From positions 2,738,001-2,802,000 of the forward strand of contig NC_019701.1 of the NCBI RefSeq assembly GCF_000317065.1: a stretch of DNA of 64,000 bases, in the 5' to 3' direction. The notes beneath the pieces were generated by a model. That model saw only the letters and a program-made list of their open reading frames with translations. It had not been told where the DNA came from and did not search any database. Both the position numbers and the translations under genes were made by a program. The stretch is from Pseudanabaena sp. PCC 7367 (GTDB taxonomy: Bacteria; Cyanobacteriota; Cyanobacteriia; Pseudanabaenales; Pseudanabaenaceae). Shown here piece after piece: positions 47,248-56,827 of this stretch (its first letter is position 1; each line of letters begins with the position of its first letter).

Positions 47248-48360
47248 ATGGCTAAACTAGAACTGATTAATTTAAATAAAACCTACGACCCCAAAACTAT
47301 TCCAGTTAAGGATCTCAGCCTCACCGTTGCCGATAATGAGTTCCTGACCCTGGTGGGACCATCCGGTTGTGGAAAATCAACTATCCTGCGCTTAATCTCT
47401 GGCCTGGAGCAACCCACGCGCGGCGAAGTGCGGATTGGCGATCAACCGGTGACAAATGTGGGCGCAGGCGATCGAAACATTGCGATGGTATTTCAAAGCT
47501 ATGCGCTCTATCCGCATATGAATGTGTTTGACAATATGGCTTCGAGTTTGAAACTACGCAAGATTAATACATCAGAGATCAAACAGCGGGTTGAAGATAC
47601 CGCCAAGTTATTAGGGTTAGAAAAGCTATTAGACCGTAAACCAGGTAAGCTTTCCGGTGGCCAAAGACAGCGGGTGGCCTTGGGGCGAGCCCTGGTGCGG
47701 AACCCGGATGTATTTTTGCTAGATGAACCACTAAGTAATTTGGATGCCCTGTTGCGTGAGCAAGTCCGCGCCGATCTCAAGCAGATTTTTGCCAAACAAA
47801 ATGCTCCGGTAGTATATGTCACCCACGATCAGGTGGAAGCCATGACCCTTTCTAGCCGAGTGGCAGTGCTCAATGATGGTATTTTGCAGCAGCTTGATGC
47901 CCCCCCCAATATCTATGCCCATCCTGCCAATCGCTTTGTGGCCGGGTTTATTGGCAGTCCGCAGATGAATTTGTTTACCCTGAATTGCGAGGGCGATCGC
48001 GCCTTGTTAGGAGATGTGAAGATCCCGTTGCCGGGTGGCTTTGCCCCACCACCGGAAATAGACCTGGGGATACGCCCAGAACATGTATCGATCGCCAGTT
48101 CTAGTGATCATGCCGCTGAGTCTACTGGTGAGACAAATAATTCGGTTAAGGTGCAAGGCCGTATTTTTCTAGTGGAAAATTTAGGTATGAGTAATTTGCT
48201 CAGTGTGAATGTACAGGGTGCAAATAATTCAGAGCATATAATCAGAGCGCTGCTGCCGGTGGAACAAACCTGGGATGGAGAGGAAATTACCCTTAGCCTG
48301 GCGATCGATAAGTTGCATTGGTTTCATGCCCAAACCGGTGAGGCGATCGGCTCGGTCTAA
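47248..48360 (+). CDS. Sugar ABC transporter ATPase (MalK/UgpC-like)
   Basis: 370 residues. The nucleotide-binding domain shows Walker A GPSGCGKST, Q-loop VFQSYALYPHMNVFDNM, signature LSGGQRQRVALGRA, Walker B VFLLDEPLSNLDA and the switch histidine in VYVTHDQVEAMTLS. The C-terminal TOBE-type domain (about 240-370) has LGIRPEHVSIAS and shows it belongs to the MalK/UgpC group that powers CUT1 sugar importers. It completes the set begun at 43760. One such ATPase often serves several transporters. Confidence 0.96.
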   Translation: MAKLELINLNKTYDPKTIPVKDLSLTVADNEFLTLVGPSGCGKSTILRLISGLEQPTRGEVRIGDQPVTNVGAGDRNIAMVFQSYALYPHMNVFDNMASSLKLRKINTSEIKQRVEDTAKLLGLEKLLDRKPGKLSGGQRQRVALGRALVRNPDVFLLDEPLSNLDALLREQVRADLKQIFAKQNAPVVYVTHDQVEAMTLSSRVAVLNDGILQQLDAPPNIYAHPANRFVAGFIGSPQMNLFTLNCEGDRALLGDVKIPLPGGFAPPPEIDLGIRPEHVSIASSSDHAAESTGETNNSVKVQGRIFLVENLGMSNLLSVNVQGANNSEHIIRALLPVEQTWDGEEITLSLAIDKLHWFHAQTGEAIGSV

Positions 48361-48666
48361 TTTGTGAAGTCCTGCACATGCAAGATTTATTGGCCATAGA
48401 CTCAAGGCTAGTTAAAGATTATTTGGCTAAAAATCCTTACTGCGATCGCACTACTGATGAAGGGTATTTAATCTAAACTTGACCTCCATTAGCAATTTAA
48501 ACATAGCCCGGATTGAGTATTTTCGCTTAAAAACATTAATCGCCCATTCGTAGAGAGCGCCTTAGATTCAGCATTGTCGCTACCGATCGCCGTACAATCA
48601 ATAGTGGGGATTAACTTAAAGCTGATTAATTGATATCCTCCCTACAACATAATCATGAAGTAAAGC
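48361..48666. other. Intergenic spacer with possible small ORF
   Basis: 306 bp between the ABC ATPase and the P-type ATPase. An ATG-initiated 32-codon frame at 48378-48476 (begins MQDLLAIDSRLVKDYLAKNP) is more protein-like than its surroundings but has no clear ribosome-binding site. It may be a small gene or a remnant. Confidence 0.35.
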
Positions 48667-51453
48667 ATGGCATCTCCCCTTCCATCCAAGGATTGGCATA
48701 CTGTTGATTGGCAGGATGCACTGAGGCAATTGGACGTTGACCAGTCGATCGGTCTAGAACAAGAGCAGATAAGCGATCGGCAGGCTAGCTATGGCAAAAA
48801 CGAAATCCAGGGCAAGTCACTACGCAGCAAATTCAGTATATTATTAGACCAATTTACTAACATCATGCTGATCATGCTAATGTCAGTGGCGGTGATTTCC
48901 GCTGGCATCTCGCTGCATGAAGGAGAGTTTCCCAAAGATGCGATTGCGATCGCCGTAATTGTAATCCTGAATGGCATCCTTGGCTATGTCCAAGAAAGTC
49001 GCGCTGAAGAAGCCCTGGCGGCTCTCAAAAAGCTCTCAGCACCCAATGTACGCGTAATGCGGGCGGGTCAGATCCGAGAAATTTCTGCCAAGGAATTAGT
49101 CCCCGGCGATATTGTATTTATTGAAACCGGAGTACAAATCTCGGCCGATGGCAGGTTATTAGAAGCTTTTAATTTGCGGGTGCGTGAAGCGGCTTTGACT
49201 GGAGAAGCCCAAGCCGTACATAAATCTGCAACCCAGGTTTGCGCCACTGACGAAGCGATCGGCGATCGCCAAAACATGGTGTTTCAGGGCACAGAGGTAA
49301 TTCAAGGGCGAGGCAAATTTGTGGTCACCGCCACGGCCATGAAAACGGAATTGGGTAAAGTGGCCTCCATGTTGCAGTCCGTAGAAAATGAGCCCACTCC
49401 CCTGCAATTGCGGATGAATCAATTGGGGAATGTGCTGGTATATGGCTCTCTCTCTCTAGTTTTACTGGTGGTGGGAATTGGCCTGTTGCGCGGTGGTGAG
49501 TTCCTCAGCCTCTTAGAAACTTCTCTGAGTATGGCGGTGGCAGTAGTCCCAGAAGGTTTACCCGCCGTAATCACCGTCACCCTGGCGATCGGCACTCAAC
49601 GCATGGTCAAACGCCATGCCCTGATTCGTAAGCTACCTGCCGTTGAAACCCTGGGCTCAGTTACCACGATTTGCTCCGACAAAACTGGCACCCTGACCCA
49701 GAATAAAATGGTGGTAGAAACTCTTTATACTCCTTCCTATATGATCCAAGTCAGTGGGAGCGGCTATGTACCAACAGGGGAATTTACCTTCACCCGCAAT
49801 AGCGACGATCAACTAAGCCTAAATATAACCATTGATGATTGTTTGGAATTGCGATCGCTCCTGACCGCCTGCGTGCTATGTAATGATGCCCATTTACAAC
49901 AGGATGAAAGTGGCCATTGGGGAGTTGTGGGCGATCCCACCGAAGGAGCCCTATTAACTCTGGCGGCCAAGGCGGAATTTGAGCAAACTGCTCTAGAGGC
50001 TAAATTACCGCGTCAAGCGGAAGTGCCATTTTCAGCGGAACGTAAACGCATGAGCGTGGTTTGCCAGAGCAATCAAAGTCAAATTGTCTATAGTAAAGGT
50101 TCACCGGAGCTATTACTGGAAAAATGCGATCGGATCTTCCTCGATCATGAAATTAGCGAGATTACGGCAAGACACCGCCAGAATATTTTAAGCCAAAATG
50201 AAACCCTGGCCCAAGCTGGAATAAGGGTGCTGGGGTTTGCCCAGAAAGAAATAGTTGATCCGGCTGAGCAGTTCCATGAGTCGGCTCAGGCAACTGAAGT
50301 AATCGAACAAAACCTAGTCTGGCTGGGGTTGGTGGGCATGAGAGATGCACCCCGCTTGGAAGTGGCTGATGCTGTTCATACCTGTAAGATCGCCGGAATT
50401 CGGCCAATTATGATCACAGGCGATCATCAGCTTACCGCCATGTCGATCGCCAAGGATCTTGGTATCGCTAACCCCAGTACCCAATCAATGTCCGGTGCAG
50501 AGCTAGAGAAGATTCCCGACTCCGAACTAGACCAAGTAGTACGCCGGGTTAGTGTCTATGCCAGAGTCTCGCCAGAGCATAAACTGCGGATTGTGCGATC
50601 GCTGCAACGGGGCAAAGAATTTGTCGCCATGACTGGTGATGGTGTTAATGATGCACCTGCCCTCAAGCAAGCTAATATTGGCATTGCCATGGGCATTACT
50701 GGTACAGATGTTTCCAAAGAAGCCAGTGAGATGATTCTACTGGATGACAACTTCGCCACGATCGTTGCCGCCACCGAAGAAGGGCGGGTGGTCTACACCA
50801 ACATTCGCCGCTTTATTAAATATATTCTGGGCAGTAATGTGGGTGAGGTGTTAACCATTGCCGCCTCACCATTCCTGGGCTTGCCAGAAGTTCCACTCAC
50901 GCCGCTCCAAATTTTATGGATGAATCTGGTTACCGATGGTGTGCCTGCCCTGGCGCTAGCTGTTGAACCCGCCGAACCAGATATTATGCGGCGATCGCCC
51001 TATAGCCCTACGGAGAGCATCTTTGCCCGTGGCTTGGGAGCCTATATTATTCGGATTGGGATCATTTTTGGCCTCCTCACCATAATTCTAATGCAGATCG
51101 CCTATAGTAATAGCGATACCATATTTATGCCTGAGCATTGGAAAAGCATGGTGTTTACCACCCTCTGCATTGCCCAGATGGGACATGCGATGTCGGCGCG
51201 ATCGGATCATCGCCTGTTGATCGAACTGAATCTATTTAGTAATCCCTTCCTACTGGCAGCCGTAATTTGCACCACGGCGTTGCAGCTAGCATTGCTTTAT
51301 GTAAAACCATTGCAAGTGTTTTTTGGGACTCAACCCCTCACTGGCACAGAACTAGCCGTCTGTTTTGGGTTTAGCATGTTGGTGTTGGTCTGGGTGGAGA
51401 TGGAAAAGCTGGTGATTCGTTGGTACATGGGCAGGAAACACCAGCGCGGTTAG
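48667..51453 (+). CDS. Calcium-transporting P-type ATPase (P2A)
   Basis: 928 residues. It has an N-terminal cation ATPase domain, phosphorylation motif [12 protein letters not shown], hinge [20 protein letters not shown], and about ten membrane spans. Span 4 has [10 protein letters not shown], span 5 SNVGEVLTI and span 6 LWMNLVTDG, matching the SERCA ligands (Glu309, Asn768, Glu771, Asn796, Thr799, Asp800). The span 8 ligand Glu908 of SERCA site I aligns with a non-acidic residue (around IAQMGHAM), so only one Ca2+ site may remain; this is inference from eye alignment. It should export Ca2+ from the cytosol. Similar cyanobacterial ATPases are called PacL. It is convergent with the next gene, 12 bp apart. 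Confidence 0.93.
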   Translation: MASPLPSKDWHTVDWQDALRQLDVDQSIGLEQEQISDRQASYGKNEIQGKSLRSKFSILLDQFTNIMLIMLMSVAVISAGISLHEGEFPKDAIAIAVIVILNGILGYVQESRAEEALAALKKLSAPNVRVMRAGQIREISAKELVPGDIVFIETGVQISADGRLLEAFNLRVREAALTGEAQAVHKSATQVCATDEAIGDRQNMVFQGTEVIQGRGKFVVTATAMKTELGKVASMLQSVENEPTPLQLRMNQLGNVLVYGSLSLVLLVVGIGLLRGGEFLSLLETSLSMAVAVVPEGLPAVITVTLAIGTQRMVKRHALIRKLPAVETLGSVTTICSDKTGTLTQNKMVVETLYTPSYMIQVSGSGYVPTGEFTFTRNSDDQLSLNITIDDCLELRSLLTACVLCNDAHLQQDESGHWGVVGDPTEGALLTLAAKAEFEQTALEAKLPRQAEVPFSAERKRMSVVCQSNQSQIVYSKGSPELLLEKCDRIFLDHEISEITARHRQNILSQNETLAQAGIRVLGFAQKEIVDPAEQFHESAQATEVIEQNLVWLGLVGMRDAPRLEVADAVHTCKIAGIRPIMITGDHQLTAMSIAKDLGIANPSTQSMSGAELEKIPDSELDQVVRRVSVYARVSPEHKLRIVRSLQRGKEFVAMTGDGVNDAPALKQANIGIAMGITGTDVSKEASEMILLDDNFATIVAATEEGRVVYTNIRRFIKYILGSNVGEVLTIAASPFLGLPEVPLTPLQILWMNLVTDGVPALALAVEPAEPDIMRRSPYSPTESIFARGLGAYIIRIGIIFGLLTIILMQIAYSNSDTIFMPEHWKSMVFTTLCIAQMGHAMSARSDHRLLIELNLFSNPFLLAAVICTTALQLALLYVKPLQVFFGTQPLTGTELAVCFGFSMLVLVWVEMEKLVIRWYMGRKHQRG

Positions 51454-51465
51454 TATTAATTTAGG

Positions 51466-53790
51466 TTAGCTAGGCTCCAGCGCCTTATTGCTACGCAATT
51501 GACTGAGCAAAGCTTTAAGTTGATTTAATTCGGCCGGGCGATCGCCATAATGCCAATCCTGATAGGCTTTGGTTAGGGTCTCTATTCTCTGCGCCTGAGG
51601 ATTGGAAACCCGTTGCTTTACATATGCAGCATATTCAGCTGGAGTCTGGCTAGCAGATTTAGGTATGCCCTGTTCTTCTAGCCACTGCAGCATCAACTGG
51701 TAAATACGCTGAGCAGGGTCTAAACGTTGTAAGCGCGATCGTCTCCGCCACCATTGCCAAAGCTGCAACATTGACCAACCCAGAATGCCAAAGCCGAAGA
51801 ACATCGCAACACTGAGAATAAAACCAAACCAGCCCATTCTTCCTAGCCAATTCACGAATCCAGCTAGTTTGGCGCTAATAAACTGGGTCAGGTTAGCGAA
51901 TACGACGGAAATGAACTGGGTAACTGGCGAGGGTAAGAAACCAGCAATCCAATTCCAGAACTGGCGCAGAACACTAAAGGTTTGGGAAACCTCAACCGAA
52001 GGAGGAAACAACGGCCTACCGGGAACAGGATCGAAGGCAATCCACCCATATTCGGGGAAGTACACTTCCACCACTGCCATCGCATCCACATTCTCTACTT
52101 CATACAAGCCAGTAAAGACATTGAAATCACCGGGCGCAAATCCCACTGTGTATCTGGCTGGAATCCCCTGGGCTCGCAGTAGCATAATCAAGGTTGAAAG
52201 GAAATGACTGGGTTGGCCACCACCTTGATTGAGGAATTGACTTGCCGTAGAGCCAATCCCAGGGAAATAGATAAAGTTCTGCAAGCGATATTTCTGCTTC
52301 AGGCTCTGGGTTAACCACAATGCTTGATTATAGGGATTATCAAGCTCCATTCGATTACCAGCAGGGGTTGTGGCATCGGCGAGTAAATCAGTGGCCGCCT
52401 GCTTAAGTAATGCCACTTCATTCGCATCTTCCGGCAATTGCAGGTAATGTTTACGAATTGAATTTGGGTAATCTTGCGGAGCAGCAGCTAGGGCAGTGCG
52501 ATCGCGGATTGGCGCAGATGAGATTACTGTATAGGTTAAGTCTAATGGCAATAATCCCGGTGCTCTCAGGTTCCCTTCTGCATCCAAGTCAATTTCTTCA
52601 CTGGGGAAGAACAGGCGGTAGGGGGTAGAAGCGGCTGGCACCAGATTAGGGAACTCTTCCGTAGTGATCGTATAGGTTTGAATTACATCCTTGGTGGTTT
52701 CTCGTCGCACTGGCACACCCTGCACAACGGGCACAAAGAATTGATAACCGAAGGCCAGTCTGCGGAGGGTGCGAATATCTTCTTCTTCATTCCGCGAAAT
52801 TTGCCAACCAGTGCCAGTATAGTAATCATAGGAAATAACTCGCCAGAATAGTTCTGCTTGGGATCGCACCCGCATCACTAATTGTGGCTCAATATCTAAT
52901 GGTTCGGTATTGGCTCCCGCTTCATCAATCTCTTCCGAGAACAATGGTGGTAAGATCGGTTGATCGCCTTCCTCGCCACCTTCACCACCTTCGCCGATCA
53001 AATCACCAGTATCACCATCAGTTTGCGAGCCACTATTATTGCCTGGTTGGATAATCTGGCCAGGACGCAATTGTCGATCAATATTTATATTCACACTAAC
53101 GGGGAAAGTGCGGAGTTGGAATCCTGGCAGTCTAGGCAATAGGGCAAAAATGGTCATTCCCAAAGCCAAGCTGGTTACCAACAAGCCGATCGTGGTTTGG
53201 GGTGAAAGCCCGATTTTGGTGGGATTGAAGCTACTTGCTGCGACACCAATACGCGATCGATGATCCAAAATCAGCACTGGCACACTCACCAGCAAAAACA
53301 GCAACAGCCAGATGCCAAAGATCGTAGTTTGGCTGAGGGTAGCGGCAACCCCCAGTAAAATCAAACCAATCACGATCGAATAGCCTAAATCTTTTCGCCG
53401 GGGCAGGTCAAAGCTATGTAGCACCTGGAGCTGGATCAAGAGTCTGGCCAGCAACAACCTGGGTTCATCGGCCTGGTTGACCAGATCACCAAGGAAAACC
53501 ACCAGCATCACGATCATGGCGATCGCAATAAAAAACTTGACCAAAACGTTGCGCTGATGCCTCGCCCGCCAACCCCACCATGCGCCGATCGCACTGAGCG
53601 GAATCGCCCAAATACTGTTATTAATCCCGGCGGCTAGGTCTGTGGCGGCAATGCCGATAAATACCAATAGCTGCACCATCACCCGCAATGGGATCGATTC
53701 TTCGGCGGCGGGAATTGGCTGCGAACTAATAAACTTCAGCAGATCGCCAGCGATCGGAATGCGATGCAGGGGGTTGGGTGGGGCGCTCAT
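51466..53790 (-). CDS. TgpA-like transglutaminase-fold membrane protein (catalytic residues lost)
   Basis: 774 residues. Six membrane spans fill the first 220 residues (TgpA/DUF3488 type), then an extracytoplasmic region with a transglutaminase fold (about 440-620), another span near 680 and a C-terminal DUF4129-like segment (QRIYQLMLQWLEEQGIPKSA). In active members the catalytic Cys lies in a G-x-C-x-H-F motif and the His in S-D-A-H-A-W. Here these read G-Q-P-S-H-F and V-D-A-M-A-V, so both Cys and His are missing, while the Asp segment AFDPVPGRP remains. The fold is otherwise well kept, so it is likely a pseudoenzyme. An Asp/Glu/Gly-rich loop (SGSQTDGDTGDLIGEGGEGG) follows the spans. Start ATG at 53790. 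Confidence 0.87.
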   Translation of the reverse strand: MSAPPNPLHRIPIAGDLLKFISSQPIPAAEESIPLRVMVQLLVFIGIAATDLAAGINNSIWAIPLSAIGAWWGWRARHQRNVLVKFFIAIAMIVMLVVFLGDLVNQADEPRLLLARLLIQLQVLHSFDLPRRKDLGYSIVIGLILLGVAATLSQTTIFGIWLLLFLLVSVPVLILDHRSRIGVAASSFNPTKIGLSPQTTIGLLVTSLALGMTIFALLPRLPGFQLRTFPVSVNINIDRQLRPGQIIQPGNNSGSQTDGDTGDLIGEGGEGGEEGDQPILPPLFSEEIDEAGANTEPLDIEPQLVMRVRSQAELFWRVISYDYYTGTGWQISRNEEEDIRTLRRLAFGYQFFVPVVQGVPVRRETTKDVIQTYTITTEEFPNLVPAASTPYRLFFPSEEIDLDAEGNLRAPGLLPLDLTYTVISSAPIRDRTALAAAPQDYPNSIRKHYLQLPEDANEVALLKQAATDLLADATTPAGNRMELDNPYNQALWLTQSLKQKYRLQNFIYFPGIGSTASQFLNQGGGQPSHFLSTLIMLLRAQGIPARYTVGFAPGDFNVFTGLYEVENVDAMAVVEVYFPEYGWIAFDPVPGRPLFPPSVEVSQTFSVLRQFWNWIAGFLPSPVTQFISVVFANLTQFISAKLAGFVNWLGRMGWFGFILSVAMFFGFGILGWSMLQLWQWWRRRSRLQRLDPAQRIYQLMLQWLEEQGIPKSASQTPAEYAAYVKQRVSNPQAQRIETLTKAYQDWHYGDRPAELNQLKALLSQLRSNKALEPS

Positions 53791-53814
53791 AATTTTTCGA
53801 CAAAAATAATCAAC

Positions 53815-54288
53815 TTAATCTCTAGCCGCTAATTTATGGCAAACTTGTTCTACAACTTTACGAATATCACTGAGACAGCATCGCCCCTGAGGATTATTTA
53901 CCTCACAGCCACAGCGTTTGGCCTTAATATGAGCCAAGATCAATTCTTCTACAGTGTTTGCCTTTCCAGTCTGTTGAATAGTTTGTTTAATGCGATCGCG
54001 GCTCCAACCAAAACAATAGCAAACAGGTGTTTCTGCCGATTCGCTCTTCAGGGTGACAGGCACTTTTAGATTTTCCAGATTGAAAAGAGAACCGTTTTTA
54101 TTAAAATAAACAATTGGACAACTGGTTGAAGCACAGAAAAAGTATGGCTGCTCAGCTTCAAGGTTTTCAAGCGATAGGGGCTTTAATAAACTCTTCAGGG
54201 TAATAGTAGGTACTGGGCTCCCTTTAGAACCATCAACGGGACAGTTATTTTGATGCCTTTCGACTTCCCCATTGCAACAGTTAGACAT
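53815..54288 (-). CDS. CopZ-N-like Fe-S cluster metallochaperone
   Basis: 157 residues, rich in cysteine: CC at 4-5, C near 16, a CASTSC block, a C-x-C pair (VCYCFGWS) and a C-terminal CGC...CC block. The order matches the N-terminal [2Fe-2S] and zinc domain of the archaeal copper chaperone CopZ, annotated as a putative iron-sulfur cluster-binding metallochaperone. The second half (DRIKQTIQQTGKANTVEELI) is a BFD-like helical segment. The open frame extends to a TTG at 54327, but the ATG at 54288 with GGGAG ten bases upstream is preferred and leaves a 20-bp gap after merF. The two genes are surely one operon. Metal handled (Cu, Hg or other) is not proven. Confidence 0.85.
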   Translation of the reverse strand: MSNCCNGEVERHQNNCPVDGSKGSPVPTITLKSLLKPLSLENLEAEQPYFFCASTSCPIVYFNKNGSLFNLENLKVPVTLKSESAETPVCYCFGWSRDRIKQTIQQTGKANTVEELILAHIKAKRCGCEVNNPQGRCCLSDIRKVVEQVCHKLAARD

Positions 54289-54308
54289 AATATTAAAGCT
54301 CCCCAAAG

Positions 54309-54527
54309 CTATCTCGAAAATCGGCAATGTTGTCTGTATCGAATGTAAGAAAAAGTTGTTAGTAAAATCATACCTAAAAGCAAAGGTAGCAAGATGTAGT
54401 CAAGATATCCCGCAAAAGCCCCCCAGCCAAGCAAACCAATGAATAAAACTAATATAGGTGTAAAGCAACATATTGCTACAACTATAGTTCCTACAATACT
54501 TGCAATCAAGGCGTTTTTCGACTTCAT
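54309..54527 (-). CDS. merF: MerF-like membrane metal-transport protein
   Basis: 72 residues with two membrane spans. The first span carries the vicinal cysteine pair and proline (VVAICCFTPILVLFIGLLGW), as in MerF mercuric-ion importers; GYLDYILLPLLLGMILLTTF is the second span. MerF usually has a second CC pair near the C-terminus; here only one Cys remains (YRQHCRFSR). It is first in a two-gene operon with the Fe-S metallochaperone. No MerR, MerP or MerA is in the window, so a full mercury operon is absent. It may import another soft metal. Confidence 0.82.
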   Translation of the reverse strand: MKSKNALIASIVGTIVVAICCFTPILVLFIGLLGWGAFAGYLDYILLPLLLGMILLTTFSYIRYRQHCRFSR

Positions 54528-54695
54528 TCGGCCTAGGCTAATTCGCTTTTTAAGCTTATGTCAATTCGATTGCTAATTTGATCGGCAGGTTGCCGGATCA
54601 TTGCGATCGCATAACTTTTCTGGCCAATGGAGATTTACAAGACCAAATTTTTGATCATCAACGAAAATGTTGAATTTAGCAAAACCTAAAGTTGA

Positions 54696-55436
54696 TTAGC
54701 ACATACAATCGTGTTTAAAATCAACCACCCGCCCCACGATCGCAATTGCCGGGGGGGCAAACTCGATCGCCTGCGCTTGAGCCACCACCTCAGCCAGGGT
54801 ACTGATTAATTCGGCCTGGTCGGGTCGGGTACCATTGCGAATCAGCGCGATCGGCGTATCTCCTTCTAGTCCAGCCGTTAATAACTCCGCCACAATAAAC
54901 GGCAGGTTATAGATTCCCATATAGATAACCATTGTTTCTGCCGCCTGAGCCAGCGATCGCCAATTCACCTTGGGGCGATATTTCCCCGCCGCCTCGTGCC
55001 CAGTCACAAACACCACCGACGAGCCATAATCCCGATGGGTAACCGGAATCCCGGCATAGGCAGGCACCGCAATCCCAGCCGTAACCCCTGGCACCACATC
55101 CACAGAAACCCCGGCGGCCACCAGATCTGCCATTTCCTCGCCACCGCGCCCAAACACAAACGGATCGCCGCCCTTTAGCCTGGTTACGATCGCATGTTCT
55201 TTTGCTTTAGCGATTAGCAAATCAGTTATTTCCGACTGCAACAGGGAATGATTACCCCGCCGCTTACCAACATTAATTTTCTCCGCCAGGGGATTAATGG
55301 AAACTAAGATCGCATCGCTAACCAGAGCATCATAAATCACCACATCGCTTAATTCGAGGATGCCTTTTGCCTTGATGGTGAGCAAACCGGGATCGCCTGG
55401 TCCAGCGCCAACTAAATAAACTTTACCGATCGTCAA
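54696..55436 (-). CDS. cobA: Uroporphyrinogen-III C-methyltransferase
   Basis: 246 residues. It adds two methyl groups from SAM to uroporphyrinogen III, giving precorrin-2 for siroheme and cobalamin. All family motifs are seen: VYLVGAGPGDPGLLTIKA at the N-terminus (SAM-binding loop), RLKGGDPFVFGRGGEE, VVPGVTAGIAVPAYAGIPVT and a C-terminal AIVGRVV. It is a single-domain form without CysG fusion. Start ATG at 55436. It stands alone with a structured 5' region (55458-55496) and a GTA-N8-TAC site (55611-55624) upstream. Confidence 0.96.
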   Translation of the reverse strand: MTIGKVYLVGAGPGDPGLLTIKAKGILELSDVVIYDALVSDAILVSINPLAEKINVGKRRGNHSLLQSEITDLLIAKAKEHAIVTRLKGGDPFVFGRGGEEMADLVAAGVSVDVVPGVTAGIAVPAYAGIPVTHRDYGSSVVFVTGHEAAGKYRPKVNWRSLAQAAETMVIYMGIYNLPFIVAELLTAGLEGDTPIALIRNGTRPDQAELISTLAEVVAQAQAIEFAPPAIAIVGRVVDFKHDCMC

Positions 55437-56685
55437 TTTTGTCTGTCCCTCTCTTTGCCAAGGCTTGATTTATAATCAACCTAAAAATCGCCTTGGTCAT
55501 AATTTCTATCCTAGCTAGCTATATTTAGTAACTTCGTAACAGCCCTATTGCTGATTTTTTAGGCTGCTAGATTACTAATCTAATTTTTAGCGATTTAATT
55601 TTAATCTGGTGTAACTAGAGATACGGTCTAATTGTGAAGTAGAACAACCAATCTGGCTCCCTATTATAATTCATCGGGATTTAGCTGTGGTTTTGTTTTG
55701 GGGCTATTGCTAAAAAACAGGAAAGGGCATAATCAGGTGCAAACCAAGATGCCAAGGGAAATTAGCTGCCATTCAAGTAATATGCTGGTTCAGCTATTTC
55801 AACGGGATGGACTAATGCATCACATAATGATCGCAGATAAAGAAAGAGGCAGAGTACAGCAATATTAAAGTTGAAGTAAGACATAATTAAGCACAATCCA
55901 GGCAACCCAATGGCGTATCTAAATAACCTGGCAAGACTGCTTTTATTACTAATTATTGGTTAGTTATATTGATGCTTATATCTTATTTTTTAATCATTGC
56001 TTAATCATTTAGCTATCCTTAAATAAATTAATCAGGCTTAGCAAAATTATTAGCAGTTTATTTTAGATGAAATGCCCGATCGCTCTTAGTCCCACATATA
56101 GCCGCTGTTTCACAACCTGCCAATCTGCTTAAATCAGATTGCCTAAGTAACCTTGCTCAAGGGTTGCGATCGCTACAAATTGCTTATTTCTTAAGATATT
56201 TGGCGGGTCTAGATAGTAGGAAAAGAATAAAAACTTAATTTAGATCTAGGCAAAATATTGCAAACTTATTGCTCCTCCAGCAGTCTCATGTATTCTAGTT
56301 ATATTGCAAGATCGATCGCCCAACTAGATTAGTTACTAATTGTTAGTTATGCAGGGTTGGCTTTTGCTTTCAGCCCTTGCTCATAGACTTAATAACTAGA
56401 TTTTTCCAATTACCACTGCTCTGAGACGCAACCAAGCTGGTGGTAATTCCAAACGTCAGAATCGGTGTGCATGGCTTATATGGGTTTCTATGAATGTCGA
56501 TCGCAGGAATTGCAGCAATAGCAATATTAGTCATAGGGCAACTTTTAGCTTGCTGAAGCTAATTTAAGTCAGATTAAATTATCCCAAGTCAACTTCATGC
56601 CAAGCTTGGCCTAGCTCCCAGTGGGCTCAATGATCGCCTTTGATAGTGGTTTCAGCTTTTGGATTAAATAAAACCAGTCAGTTAT
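55437..56685. other. Long gene-free region
   Basis: 1.25 kb between leftward cobA and rightward small ORF/pentapeptide gene. No protein-like frame is visible. It contains a nested inverted repeat in the cobA leader (55458-55496), a GTA-N8-TAC site (55611-55624), one HIP1 site near 56167 and a small perfect hairpin TTAGCTT-GCTG-AAGCTAA (56545-56562). Confidence 0.45.
55458..55496 (-). promoter_or_regulatory. Nested inverted repeat in cobA leader
   Basis: CCAAGGC (55458-55464) pairs with GCCTTGG (55490-55496), and inside them TTGATT pairs with AATCAA across TAT (55465-55479). It ends 21 bp upstream of the cobA ATG. It could be an RNA hairpin in the leader or an operator. It does not resemble a cobalamin riboswitch that I can recognise. 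Confidence 0.35.
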
Positions 56686-56796
56686 ATGGGAGTAGCGCTG
56701 ATCAGTGTATTTATAATCGGCGTATTTATAATCGGCCTTACCTATGGCGGATCACGTTTAGAAGGATTAAATCGGGTTAGACAGTCAATTGCATAG
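56686..56796 (+). CDS. Candidate 36-aa single-span small protein
   Basis: An ATG frame of 36 codons (MGVALISVFIIGVFIIGLTY then a basic tail). It would be a small membrane protein with one span. The span is partly made by an in-frame 15-bp tandem duplication (56707-56736). It ends just before the pentapeptide gene start. No ribosome-binding site is evident, so confidence is low. Confidence 0.25.
   Translation: MGVALISVFIIGVFIIGLTYGGSRLEGLNRVRQSIA
56707..56736. repeat. Tandem duplication, 15-bp unit x2
   Basis: GTATTTATAATCGGC is repeated perfectly. The 15-bp unit keeps reading frame and gives V-F-I-I-G twice in the small ORF. Confidence 0.95.
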
Positions 56797-56827
56797 CAAT
56801 AGTTTAGTGATAAAAAACGAGGCAATC

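Noticed and set aside
53815-54527. A complete mercury-resistance operon
   Set aside because: No MerR, MerP, MerT or MerA is present around merF.
55611-55624. A firm NtcA promoter for cobA
   Set aside because: Six fixed bases occur often by chance, and no well-placed -10 box follows; kept only as a weak observation.
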